Shown here one piece after another: positions 1 to 9,204 of a DNA stretch of 50,246 nucleotides. Origin of the DNA: an uncultured Oscillospiraceae bacterium (GTDB lineage: Bacteria; Bacillota; Clostridia; Oscillospirales; Oscillospiraceae). The stretch spans positions 1-50,246 of the forward strand of contig CANQRQ010000020.1 in NCBI GenBank assembly GCA_947626315.1, in the 5' to 3' direction. The notes under the pieces are model-generated. The model was not told the origin of the DNA. It saw nothing but the letters and a program-made list of their open reading frames with translations, and did no database searches. Within the stretch, counting starts at the first letter, position 1; every line of letters starts with the position of its first letter. The translations under genes were made by a program, and so were the position numbers.

Positions 1-77
1 CTGATTCAACTTAACAGGCGTCCACTTCTTGGAGCTCGCATCCCGCGAGCTCCTTTCCTATTCCGTTTGACGCTTAC

Positions 78-100
78 AATGTCCCTGCTTAAACAAAAAA
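78..100 (+). repeat. Dispersed boundary repeat, copy 1
   Basis: This is the leftmost of four copies of a motif centred on GCTTAAACAAAAA, preceded by AATG and a C-rich stretch. The others are near 11350, 13177 and 17602. Here the ATG opens only a ten-codon frame (MSLLKQKRVR...). A hairpin with arms around GGTCCCG and CGGGGCC follows at about 128-161. No gene is visible in 1-263 apart from these. Confidence 0.6.
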
Positions 101-263
101 GAGTAAGAGGATGAGCAGAAAAGTAACGGTCCCGACTGAGAATGACTCTCAGCCGGGGCCTTAATACGAACATTCTTTTAGCTTTTTTGCACGTCCTAAT
201 TTTTAAGGGCTAACGAGCAGGCTCACAACGATGTTTCCAGAATTCAAGTTAACTATCAAGTTT

Positions 264-617
264 TCACTTTTGCAGATCGTTCAACTCACGCTCACAGAAA
301 GCCAGCACCTTGGGAATGTCATTACAGGCAGTCTCCCACAATATTCTTTCATCCGTTTCAGCATAGGAGTGCGCCAGCCAGTTTCGCATACCGCGAATCA
401 TGCCCCATGGAAGCTGATCCTTAGTCGCGTCCCGAAATTCATCTGAAAGGCCGTTAGACAGTTCTCCAATCTGGAGGATACACATAGCTACGGCATTGAA
501 ATAAGCACGGTCTGCTGTGAACGTGTCAAAGTTCCGGCCAAAGCGTTCAATGAATTTTTCCACATCCTCGCAATAGGTGCGGATGTGCAGCAGCCGCTGC
601 CAGTCACCACGAGTCAT
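264..617 (-). CDS. hepT: HepT-like RNase toxin (DUF86)
   Basis: A 117-residue all-helical protein of the HepT/DUF86 family. The family's RNase motif RX4HXY is present as R78, H83 and Y85 (RNWLAHSY). In characterised MNT/HEPN pairs the HEPN protein is the toxin, cleaving RNA, and is neutralised by the partner nucleotidyltransferase. The ATG overlaps the last bases of the upstream nucleotidyltransferase gene, giving tight translational coupling and the usual antitoxin-first order on the minus strand. The length is normal for the family. The pair lies at the left edge of a defence island. The family assignment is firm; toxicity in this host is inferred. Confidence 0.88.
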   Translation of the reverse strand: MTRGDWQRLLHIRTYCEDVEKFIERFGRNFDTFTADRAYFNAVAMCILQIGELSNGLSDEFRDATKDQLPWGMIRGMRNWLAHSYAETDERILWETACNDIPKVLAFCERELNDLQK

Positions 618-931
618 ATCAGCCGTATCCTTTCTGCCTGCACGTTCTGGATGAACAATGGAGTTCGCTGCTTGGTGCTGGACTGCTCCAGAGTCTGCGT
701 TGTTACAAGATCCACTTCCTTGCCAACACTGGCGCAGAGGTCTTCATATAGTCCACCCATTTCAAACATTCCGAAAATCTTAGAGCCAGCACGGTCAACA
801 AGGATATCTACATCACTTTGCTCTGTAGCCTCACTACGTGCGTAGGAACCAAACAGATAGACCGCCTGCAGGCCGTATTTCTCAGCCACAGGCACTATCC
901 GCCGTTTCAGTTCTTCAACAGAGTAAACCAT
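614..931 (-). CDS. mntA: MntA-like nucleotidyltransferase antitoxin
   Basis: A 105-residue minimal nucleotidyltransferase. The signature GS...DXD is visible as G28-S29 in LFGSY and D40/D42 in SDVDILVD. Known MntA proteins AMPylate the HepT toxin on its active-site tyrosine, which matches Y85 of the downstream HepT. The start is an ATG preceded by GAGGTGGG a few bases upstream. It is the first gene of a two-gene operon and overlaps hepT. No promoter is obvious. Confidence in the family is high; the AMPylation mechanism is transferred from studied homologues. Confidence 0.88.
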   Translation of the reverse strand: MVYSVEELKRRIVPVAEKYGLQAVYLFGSYARSEATEQSDVDILVDRAGSKIFGMFEMGGLYEDLCASVGKEVDLVTTQTLEQSSTKQRTPLFIQNVQAERIRLI

Positions 932-1298
932 ATACCCACCTCTCTATCTGATATTATACCCGGTTTATGCTGGTACGTCAACATGAAAAGAGGCGCTTGG
1001 TCAGCACTTTTTCTGTATTACAATTATTGCTTCAAAGCTTTTCGATTCCATTTAAGCCGATGCTTATCAATGGAGACAGCAGCGCATTTTTCGCATTCCA
1101 GTTCATGGTAGCGCTCTATAATTCTTTCTGCCCCAAGATGACGCATTTGCGATTTGTTATACCCAGTTATACCCCCGCTTGTGTTGGCATCAGGGGTATA
1201 ACTGGGTATAACAACTTTGCTGTATATGGACAACAATTCCTGCCGACATAGAGAAGGCGGCGTGACGCCGCTGCATTTTCCGCAGGACGGCTATATCT
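932..1298. other. Gene-free stretch with a perfect 22-bp inverted repeat
   Basis: No convincing gene is seen. At 1154-1175 and 1193-1214 there is a perfect 22-bp inverted repeat (arms begin TTGTTATACCC) around a 17-nt loop. Short overlapping frames on both strands here look like by-products of the repeat. The repeat could be an operator, a terminator or an end of a lost mobile element; the sequence does not decide. Confidence 0.6.
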
Positions 1299-1598
1299 TT
1301 ACTGTCCATATATTTGCACCCCATTTTTCATAATCTCCCGCTCAATTTCAGAGCCTGGTTCGACCTGGGAGGCGTCCAGGAGATCGACGCTTGCGTGCAG
1401 AGCGGAGCAGACGTCTTCCAGCAGACCAAAGAAAGCCAGGCCGTGCAGTCCACTGTCTACAAAAATATCTACATCGCTTTTGGCGACAGCTGTCCCCTTG
1501 GCATAAGAACCGAACAGGATCGCTTTGTGAATCCCGTGAGCGTAAAACACAGGAGCTAAAGCATCTCGAATCTCGTTAACGGTGTAAATCGTGTCCAT
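1299..1598 (-). CDS. Orphan MntA-like nucleotidyltransferase
   Basis: A 99-residue minimal nucleotidyltransferase with G30-S31 and the acidic pair D42/D44 (SDVDIFVD). The chosen start (MDTIYTV) is preceded by AAAGGA; a longer frame starting 20 codons earlier has no ribosome site. Unlike the 264-931 pair there is no HEPN toxin gene downstream, so this antitoxin-like gene stands alone. A near-identical but 3'-truncated copy, with matching upstream DNA, lies at 12645-12899. It may be a remnant of a toxin-antitoxin pair or a solitary antitoxin. Confidence 0.8.
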   Translation of the reverse strand: MDTIYTVNEIRDALAPVFYAHGIHKAILFGSYAKGTAVAKSDVDIFVDSGLHGLAFFGLLEDVCSALHASVDLLDASQVEPGSEIEREIMKNGVQIYGQ

Positions 1599-1758
1599 GC
1601 CAGATCCTTTTGTAAATATTTTTTTGTGTATTATATCAGATAAAAACGGCTCTTTCAATCATTCATAAGCCTCTGTGCTTTCCACAGCTCCCATATAGAA
1701 ATCAAGCAAAGTCCCTTGATTCAATTTATGTATTCGAGTATAATAAAATTGTTGGATT

Positions 1759-1926
1759 ATGGGAAAAAGAGCAAAAATAAAATATATGCCTTTCCAACGG
1801 GCAGCAGAACGCTGGGGCATCACTACCAGCGCATACATATTCTTGCTGCGAGAGCTGTATTTCCAGCACGATACGAATATGCTGTGCATGGACTCCTTAT
1901 GGCAAGGAAATGCGGTACTGAGATAA
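1759..1926 (+). CDS. Small helix-turn-helix-like protein, possibly a remnant
   Basis: A 55-codon frame starting at ATG. Its segment AAERWGITTSAYIFLLRE resembles the recognition region of short excisionase/MerR-like DNA-binding proteins. There is no clear ribosome binding site, and the C-terminal third looks unconserved, so it may be a decayed fragment. It ends about 55 bp before the defence operon, so it could be a regulator of that operon, but nothing in the sequence demonstrates this. Homology was not tested. Confidence 0.35.
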   Translation: MGKRAKIKYMPFQRAAERWGITTSAYIFLLRELYFQHDTNMLCMDSLWQGNAVLR

Positions 1927-1980
1927 CATTTTTGGTATAAAAGTATTCCAGGTCACTTCAAAACCATTGTGGAGGCAACT

Positions 1981-3441
1981 ATGAAGGAACGAGAAATACC
2001 GCCTTATGCTCCGGTACTGATGGAGTCTACAAGAGCTATTGGATATAGTTTGGAGGCTGCTATTGCGGATATAATCGACAACAGCATCGCGGCTAAAGCA
2101 GGAAAAGTCCAATTGTTTTTCTTCCCCATAGATGATGCCTATGTATGTATTCTTGATGATGGTTTTGGAATGGACGACTCTCAAATTGACAGAGCTATGC
2201 AATATGGCAGCATGAGTCCAAGTGAAGCGAGAGAATCATCTGATTTGGGACGATATGGCTTGGGATTGAAAACAGCTTCTTTGTCGCAGTGCAGAGTTTT
2301 AACAGTTATAAGTAAGCAGAACGACAGTATAATAGGACGGCAGTGGAATTTAGACTATGTTGCAAAAACAGGCAGATGGTCTTTGCTTGTTTTAGACGAA
2401 GATGAATTGGACGCTGTACCGCACATTTCTGATTTAAGGAAACAAAATCACGGAACACTTGTTGTGTGGCAGAAGCTTGACCGGCTTTTGATGGGAGAAC
2501 TCGATTTTGAAAAATCGTTTGGCAGAAAAATGGATGCGGTTCGCAGCCATCTTGAGCTTGTTTTCCATAGATACCTCACAGGTGAACAGGGTATCAAGAA
2601 GTTGGAAATAGATTTTAATGGTGTTAGAATCAATGCGGCAGATCCGTTCCTGTTGAAGAAAAGTACGCAGGCAATGGATACCGAGACACTTATTGTAAGG
2701 GGAAAGAAGATACTTGTTAAGCCCTACATACTGCCGCATATTTCTAAACTTACCGAGGCAGAGAAAGAACAACTTGGAGGCAAGGAAGGTATCCGTAAAA
2801 ATCAAGGATTTTATGTGTATCGAAATAAACGCCTCCTGATCTGGGGAACATGGTTCCGTATGATGCGCCAAGGAGACCTATCTAAACTTGCCCGTGTTAT
2901 GGTTGACATTCCTAACGATCTTGACGACTTGTGGACTTTGGATATTAAAAAGTCCCATGCAGTTCCTCCGGCAGAAGTTCGGCAAAACCTTCAGGTATTA
3001 ATAGATAGAATTGCAGATAAAAGTAAGCGGACATGGACATTTAGAGGAAAAAAGGAAACTTTGGACACAGTTGAGCATATGTGGTCCCGCCTGAAAACAC
3101 CGAATTATGGTGTGACATATGCAATCAATAGAGACCATCCATTGGTAGAGCAAATCGTGAGTGCATTTCCAGATGCAAAAGCAAAAGTAGAAACTCTGCT
3201 GAGATATATTGAGCAAAGCATACCGCTGAACCAACTGTATGTTGACTTAAATAATGACGAAAAGCTTGAAAATGACTCCGGCATTGCAGAAGCGGAAGTA
3301 AAGAATACTTTGGAGCAGCTGCTTTCTTCTATGACAAGCAGAATTGAAAAAACAGAGTTTCTTTTACAAATTGAACATATTGAACCATTTTGCTTTTTCC
3401 CTGAAATGATTAAGCAGTTTATGGAGGACAATTCCAAATGA
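1981..3441 (+). CDS. GHKL (MORC/MutL-like) ATPase of the defence operon
   Basis: A 486-residue protein with a GHKL ATP-binding fold. The N-box is EAAIADIIDNS, motif G1 is DDGFGM near residue 60, and motif G2 is GRYGLGLKTAS near residue 90. An S5-like region and a C-terminal part of unknown fold follow. The start used is the ATG preceded by GGAGG; an in-frame GTG 12 bp upstream overlaps that ribosome site. GHKL ATPases of this class dimerise on ATP and clamp DNA. Its stop overlaps the next gene's start, so the first two proteins are coupled. The association with Z1, PD-(D/E)XK, AIPR and methylase genes matches the MORC-containing restriction-modification systems predicted by Iyer, Abhiman and Aravind (2008, recalled from memory). 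Confidence 0.9.
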   Translation: MKEREIPPYAPVLMESTRAIGYSLEAAIADIIDNSIAAKAGKVQLFFFPIDDAYVCILDDGFGMDDSQIDRAMQYGSMSPSEARESSDLGRYGLGLKTASLSQCRVLTVISKQNDSIIGRQWNLDYVAKTGRWSLLVLDEDELDAVPHISDLRKQNHGTLVVWQKLDRLLMGELDFEKSFGRKMDAVRSHLELVFHRYLTGEQGIKKLEIDFNGVRINAADPFLLKKSTQAMDTETLIVRGKKILVKPYILPHISKLTEAEKEQLGGKEGIRKNQGFYVYRNKRLLIWGTWFRMMRQGDLSKLARVMVDIPNDLDDLWTLDIKKSHAVPPAEVRQNLQVLIDRIADKSKRTWTFRGKKETLDTVEHMWSRLKTPNYGVTYAINRDHPLVEQIVSAFPDAKAKVETLLRYIEQSIPLNQLYVDLNNDEKLENDSGIAEAEVKNTLEQLLSSMTSRIEKTEFLLQIEHIEPFCFFPEMIKQFMEDNSK

Positions 3442-6161
3442 TAAACCCGAACACTGCTATGCTGGAAAGCGTTATTTCAGCAGCTGTAAGTACTCAATAC
3501 AAAGAAGTCCCTCCTACGGAGGAAGAGTTTAATTCGCTTGCGGCGACAATTCGCGGGAATATGGCAAGTTTTCCAGTGAACGATGACGAATTTGCGGATA
3601 TTCTTTTTAGACTCAGGTCAACAATAGTAATCCAAATGGATGTTGGCGTATTCATCAACGACCGTAATACTCCGCATAAGTCTTGGCTGCCGGCAAGGAA
3701 AGCGGATCTTGATTTCTTCTTTTGGAAAAGATATAAAAGGTATCTCGAAGAAATCAAACATTGGAATCCCCGCGTAACGGCCACCCTCGATAAGGTATCC
3801 GACGAAATAGTCGATCTATTAGGAGATCCACGCAGCGACAATGCATTTCAACGCAGAGGGTTAGTCCTTGGTGACGTTCAATCTGGAAAAACGGCAAACT
3901 ATACTGCTATTTGCAACAAGGCAGCGGACACAGGATACCGCATCATTATTGTCCTTGCCGGAATGACAGAAAATCTTCGACAGCAGACGCAATCGCGCTT
4001 GGATGCAGAATTCTCAGGGCGCAAGAGCGAATACTATCTCGATCCAAAAGCTGAAATTGAGATTAAAAATCAGCCGGTTGGAGTAGGACGTTACGGCGTT
4101 CAGAAGCGTATAGCAGCATTTACATCTGTTACTAAAGATTTCGATATCAATGTTCTAAAAAGCAATGACCTGAATCTTCAGAGTGTATCTGATCCGGTTG
4201 TGCTTGTTGTAAAAAAGAATAAAAGTATTCTGAATAATTTAATCAAATGGCTGTCAAGAAGCAAGGATTCTGCTTCTGGAAAAATCTTGCTTCCAATGCT
4301 CCTGATTGATGATGAAGCTGACAACGCTTCTGTAAATACAAAAAGTGAAGATGATAATCCTGCGGCAATCAATGCTTGTATTCGCAGGCTTTTGAATCGC
4401 TTCAGCCAAGCATCGTATTTAGGTATCACTGCAACTCCTTTTGCAAATATTTTTATCAATCCTGAAACTGAGAGTGAAATGGAGGGGGATGATCTATTCC
4501 CCCGCGATTTCATATATTCACTTGCCCCACCCTCAAATTATATTGGTGCTGACAAAATATTTGGAGAAACTCCGGAGTTTGCGAATGTATTAGTTCCGCT
4601 TTGCCGCGATGAAATGGATTCGTTCTTCCCGTTTTCGCATAAAAAGACTTTGGAAGTAGACGCACTGCCTCCAAGTATGTATGAAGCAATTGGCTATTTC
4701 CTGCTCTTCAATGTTGTTAGAGATATCAGAGGAGACTTAACCGAGCATCGTTCAATGATGATTCACGTCAGCCGTTTTATAGACGTTCAAAATCAAATTA
4801 CAGAGCTTGTCAATGAATGGCTTGTACAAGTTAAATCTGATATTCTTAATTATGCTGCTTTGTCGACCGAAGAACGTGAAAAAATCGAAAATTTAAAATA
4901 TCTGCAAAAGATTTGGATAAAGTACGATCTTGAGCAGATCAGCGGTAAAAGTTGGGACTGTGTCTGCCGTAAGTATCTTAATAAGGCAGTTGCCCCAATA
5001 GCAGTAAGGGCAGTAAACAGCAAAACAGGGGCTACCAGTCTTGATTATTTCAATCATAAAGATGATGGGCTGCGTGTGATTGCTGTTGGAGGAAACGCTC
5101 TTTCCCGCGGCTTAACTTTGGAAGGGCTGGGAGTTAGTTACTTCTATCGTAAATCTCAGATGTATGATACACTGCTTCAAATGGGACGATGGTTTGGATA
5201 TCGGCCAAACTATGAAGACCTCTTTAAAATTTGGATTGCAGAAGAGGCAATTGACTGGTATGGATATATCACGAATGCCGCCAATGAGCTGAAAGACGAA
5301 ATATCCAAAATGAAGCTTGCCAACCAAACGCCGATGGAATTTGGCTTAAAGGTAAGGCAGGATCCTAATTCGCTTATTGCAACAGCAAGAAATAAAATGC
5401 GTTCTGCTGTCCAGGTAAGCCGCCCTATTACTGTTTCTGGAAAGCTTCTTGAGACTCCTCGATTGAAGGCGAGTGATGAAATCCTTAAATCCAACGAAAG
5501 CGCATTTAAGGAATTTGTAGACAACTTGGCCGCCGCAGGACGCTTGGATTCTTCAGAAAAGCAGTATTACTGGCGTGGTGTTCCCAAAGAGCTTGTTTCT
5601 CAGCTCCTGTTGGATTTTGAAACTCATCCTTGGCATTTGCAATTCCAAGGACGAGCTCTTTCGGAATACATAGACACACAAATGAATGATGTCCTCTGGG
5701 ATGTTGCATTGATTACAAGCGGTGACGGCAAGCCCTATTCTGAGGGATTAAAATATGGAGATAGGATTCTGCCCATTGGTTCAACGGAGAAACGTAAAGT
5801 CATCGCAGATGATAAGATGATTCGGATCAGCGGTACAAAAATTAAAGTTGGCTCAGGCGGATGCACAAAAGTCGGACTGACAAAAGAACAGGTTAAAACT
5901 GCTGAGCAAAGATTTAGAGAGAAGAATGGGAATAAACATATGTCAGACAGTGCATATCTCATTAAAGAACGCAGCCCCATCCTAATGCTGCATATTATTG
6001 ATGTTGATCTGGAATCATCGAATAGGAATGTCCCAGCATTTTTGTTTGCATTAGGCGTCGGTTTCCCAGACACGGGAGAAGGGGTAAAAAAGGCCAATTA
6101 CGTCGTTAACATGGTAGAGTTGAGGAACTGGATGGATCCTGATGAGGAAGAGGACGAATGA
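3438..6161 (+). CDS. Z1 domain SF2-helicase-like ATPase
   Basis: A 907-residue protein with helicase-like motifs: a Walker A variant GDVQSGKT around residue 147, DDEAD near 292, GITATPF near 330, and a motif V/VI region RGLTLEGL...QMGRWFGYR at 556-588. This is the Z1 family (PF10593), a superfamily-2-like ATPase found in restriction-like systems. The start overlaps the stop of the GHKL gene (ATGA), and its own stop overlaps the next start. It is probably the DNA-translocating motor of the system. Whether Z1 itself cuts DNA cannot be judged here. The coding sequence is distinctly lower in GC than the core genes at 18-30 kb, pointing to horizontal acquisition. Confidence 0.9.
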   Translation: MINPNTAMLESVISAAVSTQYKEVPPTEEEFNSLAATIRGNMASFPVNDDEFADILFRLRSTIVIQMDVGVFINDRNTPHKSWLPARKADLDFFFWKRYKRYLEEIKHWNPRVTATLDKVSDEIVDLLGDPRSDNAFQRRGLVLGDVQSGKTANYTAICNKAADTGYRIIIVLAGMTENLRQQTQSRLDAEFSGRKSEYYLDPKAEIEIKNQPVGVGRYGVQKRIAAFTSVTKDFDINVLKSNDLNLQSVSDPVVLVVKKNKSILNNLIKWLSRSKDSASGKILLPMLLIDDEADNASVNTKSEDDNPAAINACIRRLLNRFSQASYLGITATPFANIFINPETESEMEGDDLFPRDFIYSLAPPSNYIGADKIFGETPEFANVLVPLCRDEMDSFFPFSHKKTLEVDALPPSMYEAIGYFLLFNVVRDIRGDLTEHRSMMIHVSRFIDVQNQITELVNEWLVQVKSDILNYAALSTEEREKIENLKYLQKIWIKYDLEQISGKSWDCVCRKYLNKAVAPIAVRAVNSKTGATSLDYFNHKDDGLRVIAVGGNALSRGLTLEGLGVSYFYRKSQMYDTLLQMGRWFGYRPNYEDLFKIWIAEEAIDWYGYITNAANELKDEISKMKLANQTPMEFGLKVRQDPNSLIATARNKMRSAVQVSRPITVSGKLLETPRLKASDEILKSNESAFKEFVDNLAAAGRLDSSEKQYYWRGVPKELVSQLLLDFETHPWHLQFQGRALSEYIDTQMNDVLWDVALITSGDGKPYSEGLKYGDRILPIGSTEKRKVIADDKMIRISGTKIKVGSGGCTKVGLTKEQVKTAEQRFREKNGNKHMSDSAYLIKERSPILMLHIIDVDLESSNRNVPAFLFALGVGFPDTGEGVKKANYVVNMVELRNWMDPDEEEDE

Positions 6162-7099
6162 AAATTACACCCGAACAACTTCATGGGAAATGGAACTCCA
6201 TTGATTACTATGATGGCGGATATATTCAGATAGAAGCACAGCATCCTCTGAATTGGTTCGTGGGATATGAAAAAATAAACCAAAAGGCCCTCTTAATTAT
6301 TTCTGAAAAAGAGCCTGAACTGCTGCCGACGTCCAAATCCATTGTTGTTTCTAAACGCCTGCGCACAGATAATAAATGGACTTTACTGCTGACGTTGATG
6401 CGGGTAGAGCAAGAAAGTGTGTTCGAAACACTGTGTGCTGACATTATTACATATTCAGGGACAGCTGAAGATGGGGCGTCTGCTCTGGCTTTAACATCAA
6501 AAAGATATAAGCAATGGAATAAGCTGCTTGAATATCAGAAAAAAAGTCTTATGGATGAAAGCAGCCGTAAGGGATTATTAGGTGAGCTGATTTATCTCTG
6601 CGATGTTATAAAGACCGGATACCCAATTCTATCGTCGGTTCAAGGCTGGGTCGGACCAGACGGTGCTGATCAGGATTTTGTGTACACTGACGGGTGGCAT
6701 GAGATAAAATCTGTAGGTTTATCTGCAGCGTCAATTAACATTTCTTCTTTGGAACAGTTAGACAGGGAAGATCCGGGTGAGCTCGTTGTTATGCGCATTG
6801 ATAAATGTGCGCCGGAACGCACTGGTGCATTTTCTCTTGGAGATCAGGTGGATGCTGCCTTGGAGCTGATTAAGAGTGATCCTGATGCGCTTTCTCTAAT
6901 GGAGCGCAAACTTGCAAGTTACGGATATATTGATTTGCCTGAATATCGGGAACAAAAATATATTCTCTCTGGTGAATCGCGTTTTACAGTTGATTCGAGT
7001 TTTCCAAGACTTACTGGCGGTACAACACCCGCCCAGGTTATTTCAGCACAATATGTTATCAGCATTGCTGGAATTGAAGATTGGCGGTTGGAGGAGTAA
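6158..7099 (+). CDS. PD-(D/E)XK motif protein (putative nuclease)
   Basis: A 313-residue protein of the 'PD-(D/E)XK motif protein' family (DUF4420-like). Visible catalytic candidates are E143 in GLLGELIY, D173 in ADQDFVY, and E182/K184 in HEIKSV, in the order expected of a restriction-endonuclease fold. It is coupled to the Z1 gene by a four-base overlap and followed five bases later by the AIPR gene. In this setting it is the best candidate for the cleaving subunit. The family assignment rests on the spacing of these residues and the neighbouring genes. Confidence 0.82.
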   Translation: MKITPEQLHGKWNSIDYYDGGYIQIEAQHPLNWFVGYEKINQKALLIISEKEPELLPTSKSIVVSKRLRTDNKWTLLLTLMRVEQESVFETLCADIITYSGTAEDGASALALTSKRYKQWNKLLEYQKKSLMDESSRKGLLGELIYLCDVIKTGYPILSSVQGWVGPDGADQDFVYTDGWHEIKSVGLSAASINISSLEQLDREDPGELVVMRIDKCAPERTGAFSLGDQVDAALELIKSDPDALSLMERKLASYGYIDLPEYREQKYILSGESRFTVDSSFPRLTGGTTPAQVISAQYVISIAGIEDWRLEE

Positions 7100-7104
7100 A
7101 ACAT

Positions 7105-9177
7105 ATGGACGCGCAGGAATTCAGAAAAGATTTTCTTGAAAATGTAAAAGCGGAGGCTGCTGCTACAGGAGAGGGTTCCTGCGCATCATTCGTGGAATAT
7201 ATGGCACAGTATCTCGTGGAAGCAGAGGTACTGCCGGATTTCAACTCGTCTTTTTATACGAACACATCAGGCCGGAAAAAGTATCGAGTAGATGGTTACG
7301 CACTTGATGAGTTTGATTTCACCATGAATTTGATTATTGCTGATTATGATGGCATAGATGAAAGAACTCTGACAAAAACGGCCGCGAATACTGATTTTTC
7401 AAGGCTTGCTTTGTTTGTTGACCAGGCGTTGAACAGCAGCCTTTATAAAGAAATTGAAATGAGTACCCCCTGTGCAGACCTGGTTGATTTACTTCGCTCA
7501 TATCGTGACCGCATACGCAAATACAGACTTATTATTTTCACTGATGCAGAAATGAGCGGATCGATTACTGCGTTGGATAATCTTGTAATCTGTGGAGCCG
7601 AGGCAGAATGCCAGATTTGGGATATTGATCGTCTTTATAGAGTCTGTTCATCTGATTTGGGAAGGCAGGACATAGAGATCAATTTCCGCGATTACACAGA
7701 CGAGGGTATCCCTTGCCTTAAAGCGAGCAGCGCTGCCACCGCAGAGTACAACAGCTTCTTGTGTATTATTCCAGGTGAGGTGTTGGCTGATATATATGAT
7801 AAATATGGCAGTCAGCTTCTTGAAGGGAATGTACGCTCATTTTTGTCTACAAAAGTTGCTGTTAATAAAAAAATCCGTGAAACCATTCTACGATATCCCT
7901 CTATGTTTTTCGCTTATAATAACGGCGTTTCTGCGACAGCAAAAGAAGTCGAAATTGAATCAACAGAAAAAGGCAGTTTTATTACTGGAGCAAGGGATTT
8001 TCAGATAATTAACGGTGGTCAAACAACGGCATCGCTTTCAAACACGCGATACAAGGACAAGGCTGATCTGCGTGGAATATATGTGCAGATGAAATTGACA
8101 GTAATTGATGAGAGCGATCCGGATCGTTCTACCGAATTAATAAGAAATATTTCACGATCTTCAAACAGTCAGAACAAAGTAAGCGATGCTGATTTCTTTG
8201 CTACCCATCCGTTCCACGTCCGTATGGAACAGTTCTCACGCAGAATATTTGCACCAGCAGAAGCAGGTGCCCAGTATGAAACAAAATGGTTTTATGAACG
8301 TGCCAGAGGACAATATCTTCAAGCGCAAATGCGCCTGACACCTGCTAAGAAAAAACAGTTTGCTTTACAAAATCCAAAGAATAAAGTTATTACAAAGACT
8401 GACTTAGCAAAGGTCAGGAATACTTGGAGCGGATATCCACAGATAGTAAGTAAAGGCGCTCAGACGAACTTCATGAAATTTGCTGAGCTTATTGGCGAAG
8501 TATGGACAGAAAAAGACTACGTTTTTAATGAACGGTATTATACTGAATCAGTTGCGCTCATGATCCTTTTCAAGCATTTGGAGGCAATAATCCCTAAACA
8601 ATCCTGGTACGAACAGGGCTACAGGGCAAATATTGTTACATACTCCATTTCTCTTCTTAGGCTACTGGTAAAGAGGCAGTTTAAGGACATGGATTTGGAT
8701 TTGCAAGGGATTTGGCAGCGGCAAAGTGTTCCTGAAATTGTTACAAAAGTCCTTGAAGAAATATCTGAACAGGTATTTCGTAAAATCACAGATCCAAGCA
8801 GACAGACCATTAATGTCACTCAATGGTGCAAACGGGATGCCTGCTGGAAAAGCGTCCAAGAAATTGATATACGCCTTCCAGCTTCATTTACAAGTGTATT
8901 GATCAGTAAAGCAGATAAGAAAACTGCCGAAAGCGAAGCGAAACAGGATCAAAAGATTCTTTCTGGTGCAGAAGCTCAGGCAAGCGTGCTCGCATACAGT
9001 GCTGAGCAATGGCGAAAGTTGTCTGAGTTTGCTGCTCAAAAGAAAATGTTAAGTCCTGATGAGATTACAGCATTAAGATATGCGCGTCAAATACCAAACA
9101 AAATTCCCAGTCCTTATCAAAGTCAACGGTTGTTGGGACTACTTGAAAGAGTTTTAGCAGAGGGATTTAAGTTCTAA
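7105..9177 (+). CDS. AIPR family (abortive infection phage resistance) protein
   Basis: A 690-residue protein. The AIPR core (PF10592) is recognisable at FFAYNNGVSAT near residue 270 and INGGQTTASL near residue 303. The ATG chosen has GGAGGAG eight bases upstream; an in-frame TTG 24 bp earlier lacks one. AIPR proteins were named from an abortive-infection phage-resistance protein and recur in MORC/Z1 restriction-like loci. The N-terminal ~220 residues may form a further nuclease-like domain, but no motif is certain. It is the fourth gene of the operon. Its role in killing infected cells is an inference from the family. Confidence 0.87.
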   Translation: MDAQEFRKDFLENVKAEAAATGEGSCASFVEYMAQYLVEAEVLPDFNSSFYTNTSGRKKYRVDGYALDEFDFTMNLIIADYDGIDERTLTKTAANTDFSRLALFVDQALNSSLYKEIEMSTPCADLVDLLRSYRDRIRKYRLIIFTDAEMSGSITALDNLVICGAEAECQIWDIDRLYRVCSSDLGRQDIEINFRDYTDEGIPCLKASSAATAEYNSFLCIIPGEVLADIYDKYGSQLLEGNVRSFLSTKVAVNKKIRETILRYPSMFFAYNNGVSATAKEVEIESTEKGSFITGARDFQIINGGQTTASLSNTRYKDKADLRGIYVQMKLTVIDESDPDRSTELIRNISRSSNSQNKVSDADFFATHPFHVRMEQFSRRIFAPAEAGAQYETKWFYERARGQYLQAQMRLTPAKKKQFALQNPKNKVITKTDLAKVRNTWSGYPQIVSKGAQTNFMKFAELIGEVWTEKDYVFNERYYTESVALMILFKHLEAIIPKQSWYEQGYRANIVTYSISLLRLLVKRQFKDMDLDLQGIWQRQSVPEIVTKVLEEISEQVFRKITDPSRQTINVTQWCKRDACWKSVQEIDIRLPASFTSVLISKADKKTAESEAKQDQKILSGAEAQASVLAYSAEQWRKLSEFAAQKKMLSPDEITALRYARQIPNKIPSPYQSQRLLGLLERVLAEGFKF

Positions 9178-9204
9178 ATACGCAGGGAAAGAGGAAAGAG
9201 AAAA

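Noticed and set aside
967-1251. Overlapping 70-97 codon frames around the 22-bp inverted repeat
   Set aside because: They run through the palindrome on both strands and lack ribosome sites or known motifs.
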